Assembly (NCBI GenBank): GCA_023436485.1
Contig: JAEZIU010000192.1
Coordinates: 1-9,276 of the forward strand
Direction: 5' to 3'
DNA length: 9,276 bases
From: Bacillota bacterium
Lineage (GTDB): Bacteria > Bacillota > Clostridia > Acetivibrionales > DSM-1351
Shown here: positions 6,264 through 9,276 of the stretch, in pieces
Position numbering within the stretch: the first letter of the stretch is position 1
Layout of the letters: every line of letters begins with the position of its first letter
Position numbers and translations under genes: made by a program
Notes under the pieces: model-generated
Database searches by the model: none
Told to the model about the DNA's origin: nothing
What the model saw: the letters and a program-made list of their open reading frames with translations, nothing else

Positions 6264-8645
6264 TTGAAAATATCATTAAACTGGATTAAAGATTATGTTG
6301 ATTTAGAAGGCATTGATATAAAAGAATTATGGTACAGGTTTACTATGTCCACAGCAGAGGTTGAAGATGTGGAGTTTGTGGGACAGGACATAAAGAACGT
6401 TGTTGTCGCAAAGGTTTTAAGTGTAGTTCCCCATCCTGAGTCCAAAAAGCTGAAAATTACACAGGTAGATTCCGGGGATGGCGTAATTCAAATTGTTTGC
6501 GGAGCTCCTAATGTAGCCGAAGGAATTCTGGTGCCTTTGGTAAAAATCGGTGGTTCTGTAAATAAAATACCAAAGATAGGAAAAGCAAAGCTTGTGGGAG
6601 TTGAAAGCTTTGGTATGCTGTGTTCTGCTTCAGAGTTGGGAATTAGTGATGATCATAGCGGACTTTTGGTTCTGGACGGTGATTATGCACCGGGTACTGA
6701 TATTAAATCAATAATTGATATCGATGATGTAATAGTTGAGATAGACAACAAGTCCCTTACTAACAGGCCTGACCTGTGGGGACACTATGGAATTGCCCGT
6801 GAGATTGCGGCTATTTACGGCAGAGAGTTAAAACCAATGAACCTTGATAGTTTGGCCGGTTCTGAGGATAAGTCCAAACTAGATATAACTGTTGAAGACA
6901 CAGAGAAATGTCTCAGATACTCAGGACTTAAAATGGATGGCGTTAAGAAACTTGAAACTCCGTTGAATATGAAGGTAAGACTTTTCTACTGCGGAATGAG
7001 ATCAATATCTCCTTTGGTTGATTTAACCAACTACCTTATGCTTGAAATGGGACAGCCTATGCATGCATTTGACAGCAGACAGGTTGAAAGCGGAATAGTT
7101 GTCCGCTCCACAAAAGAAACTACTCCATTTAAAACTCTGGATGGAATTGAGAGAAAGCTACCGGAGGATGTACTGCTTATTTGTACAAAGGAGCGTCCTG
7201 TTGCAATAGCTGGAATAATGGGTGGGGAAAATTCAGAGGTACTGGAAGATACCACATCAATATTACTGGAATCTGCTACTTTTGAGGGTTCATCAACCAG
7301 AAAAAGTTCAACAAAAATAGGACTTCGTACAGAAGCAAGTGCAAGATACGAAAAAATGCTTGACCCGAATATGACAGTTCAGGCAATTCAAAGGTTTGTA
7401 AAACTCCTTCGTGATATGCAGCCTGACATACAGTTTGCATCAGCTCTGACAGATGTTTATTGTAATAAGCTTGAACCAATTGATATAGAAATTACAAAGC
7501 CATATATCGACAAATATATCGGCAATACCCTGACTACTGAAAAAATGGTTGAGATACTCAGGGCATTGGAATTCAAGGTTGACGTGGATGGAGATACTTT
7601 CAGAATAAATGTTCCTACCTTCAGAGCAACAAAGGATATAACTATGAAGGTAGATATAATAGAAGAAATAACAAGAGTCTTCGGTTACGACAACATTCAG
7701 CCTCAGACGTTGGACATAGCACTAAAGCCGCTGCAGTACAACGAAGAAAGACTTCTTGACCACAAGGTGAAGGAACTGCTTTCCGAAAGAGTCGGTGCTT
7801 CCGAAGTTAACAGCTATATATGGTATGACAATACTTTCAATTCAAAAGCAGGTATTGAAACAAATGCACAGGTTAAGGTTCTGAACCCTCAGGCTCAGGA
7901 TTCCAATACCTTGAGAGACAGTATGGTTCCGGGAATGCTTTCATTTGCTGAAAAAAATGAAAAGACATATGACGATTTTTCATTGTTTGAGATCGGAAGT
8001 GTATTTAAGGCTGCAACCTCAAAGGAAAAGTGCGAACAACATAAGAATATATGTGTTTTGGTTGCCAGCAAGGTTAAAAGTGAAGACGAGCTTTTCTATG
8101 AATTGAAAGGAATACTTTCATTTATCGTTAAAACAGTAAAGAATATTGATCTTGAATTTGCAGCATGTACAAGCGGACAAAACTGGGTTCATCCTATGAA
8201 GTCAGTTGATGTCAGCTACAACGGGAACTTGATGGGATACATTACTGTAGTTCACCCGATGATTAAGAAGAACATTGGTAAAAAGCTTAACGTTGCAGTG
8301 TTTGAGATAAACAGGGATGTTCTCCAAAGTATTGAACAGAAACTGGTTAAATACAAGGAACCGTCCAAATACCCGGAAGTTCTCCTTGACTACAGCTTCC
8401 TGGTTGACAACAATGTAACATTTGACAAGCTGATGCAGGATATCAGAGGCTTCAAGTCAAAGCTACTAAACGGTTTTGAATTTGTAACCATATACAATGG
8501 GAAAGGCTTGCCGGAAGGAAAGAAGAGTATGACCTTCAGGTTTGTAATTGGCTCAGTGGAAAAAACTCTTTCCAGTGAGGATATAAACGAATTCTCAAAG
8601 AGCCTGCTGGAATATATGGCGGGAATGGGTTACAACCTCAGGTAA
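6264..8645 (+). CDS. pheT: Phenylalanyl-tRNA synthetase beta subunit
   Basis: PheT is the large subunit of the phenylalanyl-tRNA synthetase tetramer. It supplies tRNA recognition and editing of mischarged Tyr-tRNA-Phe. The 793-residue product has the normal domain order. An EMAPII-like OB-fold tRNA-binding domain (about 40-148) contains VVPHPESKKLKITQVD and VCGAPN. NRPDLWGHYGIARE follows at 167-180. The B3/B4 editing domain (about 210-390) has GQPMHAFD (263-270), AGIMGGENSEV (316-326) and RTEASARYEK (355-364). A B5 domain (about 400-475) comes next, then the catalytic-like core, and a C-terminal ferredoxin-like anticodon-binding domain (about 700-793). The start is TTG at 6264. GGAGGG (6251-6256) overlaps the last base of the pheS stop and lies seven bases upstream of this TTG, which supports it and suggests translational coupling. 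A strong terminator follows. Confidence 0.97.
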   Translation: MKISLNWIKDYVDLEGIDIKELWYRFTMSTAEVEDVEFVGQDIKNVVVAKVLSVVPHPESKKLKITQVDSGDGVIQIVCGAPNVAEGILVPLVKIGGSVNKIPKIGKAKLVGVESFGMLCSASELGISDDHSGLLVLDGDYAPGTDIKSIIDIDDVIVEIDNKSLTNRPDLWGHYGIAREIAAIYGRELKPMNLDSLAGSEDKSKLDITVEDTEKCLRYSGLKMDGVKKLETPLNMKVRLFYCGMRSISPLVDLTNYLMLEMGQPMHAFDSRQVESGIVVRSTKETTPFKTLDGIERKLPEDVLLICTKERPVAIAGIMGGENSEVLEDTTSILLESATFEGSSTRKSSTKIGLRTEASARYEKMLDPNMTVQAIQRFVKLLRDMQPDIQFASALTDVYCNKLEPIDIEITKPYIDKYIGNTLTTEKMVEILRALEFKVDVDGDTFRINVPTFRATKDITMKVDIIEEITRVFGYDNIQPQTLDIALKPLQYNEERLLDHKVKELLSERVGASEVNSYIWYDNTFNSKAGIETNAQVKVLNPQAQDSNTLRDSMVPGMLSFAEKNEKTYDDFSLFEIGSVFKAATSKEKCEQHKNICVLVASKVKSEDELFYELKGILSFIVKTVKNIDLEFAACTSGQNWVHPMKSVDVSYNGNLMGYITVVHPMIKKNIGKKLNVAVFEINRDVLQSIEQKLVKYKEPSKYPEVLLDYSFLVDNNVTFDKLMQDIRGFKSKLLNGFEFVTIYNGKGLPEGKKSMTFRFVIGSVEKTLSSEDINEFSKSLLEYMAGMGYNLR

Positions 8646-8661
8646 GATACAGGAGAATAAG

Positions 8662-8717
8662 CACACCGGCAAAAGACCCAATACATTGTTTTTTACCGGT
8701 GTGTTTATTTTTTATTT
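8662..8717 (+). terminator. Intrinsic terminator of pheST
   Basis: CACACCGG (8662-8669) pairs with CCGGTGTG (8696-8703). AAAA (8671-8674) and TTTT (8691-8694) extend the stem inward past one mismatch. The T-rich tract TTTATTTTTTATTT (8704-8717) follows. On the opposite strand the tract after the hairpin is only CTTATTC, so it would be a weak terminator for the convergent spore-protein gene. Confidence 0.88.
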
Positions 8718-8724
8718 ATGCCAT

Positions 8725-8955
8725 TTATTCTTGATTTTTCAACTGACTTTCATAGGCTTCGATCATTCTCTTAACCATCTGTCCACCAATAGGGCCGCCT
8801 TCAGAGCCGTTCTGTCTTGATGTTAAATCTCCCTTGTAGTGGTCGTTATTCTCTTTTGTAAACTGTGTCCTGCCAATTTCAGCGGCACATTCCATTTTGA
8901 ACCTTGTAAGAGCCTCTCTGCTGTCTTCCACAAGTGGTGTTTTAGGTCTCGACAT
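8725..8955 (-). CDS. Alpha/beta-type small acid-soluble spore protein
   Basis: These small proteins coat DNA in the forespore, protect it from UV and heat, and are degraded by the GPR protease at germination. The 76-residue product shows the family pattern: EALTRFKMECAAEIG (residues 14-28), then GDLTSRQNGSEGGPIGGQMV (42-61), followed by the helical KRMIEAY. The N-terminal MSRPKTPLV resembles clostridial members. The GPR recognition site normally reads E-(I/F/V)-A; here it is ECA, with a cysteine, which is unusual for spore proteins. The protein is slightly longer than most because of extra residues between the two conserved blocks. The ATG at 8955 has AAGGAGAA upstream. The gene is monocistronic, converges on pheT and diverges from the isomerase gene. 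I expect forespore-specific (sigma-G) expression from the family, but I could not see a clear sigma-G promoter. Confidence 0.9.
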   Translation of the reverse strand: MSRPKTPLVEDSREALTRFKMECAAEIGRTQFTKENNDHYKGDLTSRQNGSEGGPIGGQMVKRMIEAYESQLKNQE

Positions 8956-8983
8956 AATAATTCTCCTTTTTGTTCATATTATT

Positions 8984-9000
8984 AACGGAAACATTCCGTT
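8984..9000. promoter_or_regulatory. Inverted repeat upstream of the spore-protein gene
   Basis: AACGGAA (8984-8990) and TTCCGTT (8994-9000) are perfect complements separated by ACA. The repeat lies 29-45 bases upstream of the spore-protein ATG, where a promoter or leader would be. It could be an operator or a 5'-leader hairpin. Nothing in the sequence decides between these. Confidence 0.45.
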
Positions 9001-9101
9001 TAAATGTATTTTTGTCAACATTACTGATTTTGTTACATGTAAATATTACTCGAATTGGTTCAAAGAACATTTTATTAAATCACAAAAAAAGGAAATATAA
9101 C

Positions 9102-9130
9102 TTTTATTTGCTAGTACCTAATGTTATACT
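9102..9130 (+). promoter_or_regulatory. Extended -10 promoter of the isomerase gene
   Basis: TATACT (9125-9130) is preceded by TG one base upstream (TGTTATACT), forming an extended -10 element. A weak -35-like TTTTAT (9102-9107) lies 17 bases before it. The start would fall near 9137, leaving a leader of about 40 bases before the ATG at 9178. Confidence 0.65.
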
Positions 9131-9132
9131 AG
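9111..9132. promoter_or_regulatory. Dyad symmetry over the isomerase promoter -10 box
   Basis: CTAGTA (9111-9116) and TACTAG (9127-9132) are perfect inverted half-sites with 10 bases between them. The right half covers most of the -10 box. The layout fits an operator where a dimeric repressor would block RNA polymerase. It matches no regulator site I can name, so the role is inferred from position alone. Confidence 0.4.
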
Positions 9133-9177
9133 TAAAGATAAAATTCTTAAGCAAAAGAGCAATTTAGGAGGGTACTT

Positions 9178-9276
9178 ATGGAAAGAGTAACATTTGACAG
9201 CTCCAAAGCTTCAGGCTTTGTAAGCGATTACGAGATTAACTATTTTGAAGGCTACGTAGAACAGGCACATAAAATG
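9178..9276 (+). CDS. pgi: Glucose-6-phosphate isomerase, N-terminal fragment (runs off the window)
   Basis: Glucose-6-phosphate isomerase interconverts glucose 6-phosphate and fructose 6-phosphate in the cytoplasm, at the entry of glycolysis and the exit of gluconeogenesis. Only the first 33 codons are present. The product begins MERVTFDSSKASGFVSDYE and continues with INYFEGYVEQAHKM. This matches the start of Firmicute isomerases as I recall them (B. subtilis has V.FDYSKAL.F...HEL.Y....V..AH). The catalytic residues lie beyond the window, so the call rests on this N-terminal pattern. The ATG at 9178 has AGGAGGG (9166-9172) five bases upstream. The frame is open to the last base of the window. 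It has its own promoter and diverges from the spore-protein gene. Confidence 0.78.
   Translation, partial: MERVTFDSSKASGFVSDYEINYFEGYVEQAHKM

Noticed and set aside
9033..9042. Palindrome TTACATGTAA
   Set aside because: It is only 10 bp in very AT-rich spacer, with no positional link to a promoter element, so chance is likely.
8956..9060. Sigma-G or sigma-A promoter for the spore-protein gene
   Set aside because: TTGACA (9017-9012 on the minus strand) has no acceptable -10 at 16-18 bases. No GNATR/CATANTA pair with correct spacing was found, so no promoter was annotated.
8897..9167. Two small plus-strand frames in the spacer before the isomerase gene
   Set aside because: They overlap the spore-protein gene start and both promoters' region, lack ribosome binding sites, and have low-complexity AT-driven composition.
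1..9276. CRISPR array, tRNA or rRNA genes, prophage or defence genes
   Set aside because: No regularly spaced repeats, no tRNA cloverleaf or rRNA-like segments, and no recognisable phage or defence domains were seen.

Overview
The window looks like chromosomal DNA of a spore-forming, anaerobic Firmicute of the Clostridia. The cellulolytic Ruminiclostridium/Clostridium cellulolyticum type is my best guess. The reasons are the AT-rich base composition, strong GGAGG ribosome binding sites, a T-box leader in front of phenylalanyl-tRNA synthetase, an alpha/beta-type spore protein gene, and a GH94 disaccharide phosphorylase of the kind used in cellobiose metabolism. The genus is inferred from gene content and not proven.

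Layout from left to right. (1) 22-2376 (+): GH94 phosphorylase, complete. (2) 2377-2701: no gene. Nearly all of this gap is a 316-bp imperfect inverted repeat (2385-2700) with AAAGGGAG/CTCCCTTT ends. It resembles a MITE or a very long hairpin and lies between two convergent transcription units. (3) 4776-2702 (-): three genes apparently read as one operon from a well-formed promoter at 4839-4811. They encode a three-span membrane protein with a PH-like C-terminal domain, a 314-residue coiled-coil protein, and a zinc-ribbon protein with two membrane spans. I cannot name any of them. (4) 4863-8717 (+): a textbook pheST operon with promoter, phenylalanine T-box riboswitch with intrinsic terminator, pheS (GTG start), pheT (TTG start) and a strong terminator. 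(5) 8955-8725 (-): an alpha/beta-type small acid-soluble spore protein gene. (6) From 9178 (+): the first 33 codons of glucose-6-phosphate isomerase, cut by the window edge, behind an extended -10 promoter that carries a dyad symmetry.

How the genes fit together. The GH94 enzyme and the isomerase both belong to sugar-phosphate metabolism: the phosphorylase yields glucose 1-phosphate, which reaches glycolysis through phosphoglucomutase and then glucose-6-phosphate isomerase. They are about 7 kb apart and not co-transcribed. pheST is housekeeping and is controlled by uncharged tRNA-Phe. The least explained parts are the long inverted repeat and the three-gene operon that ends against it.
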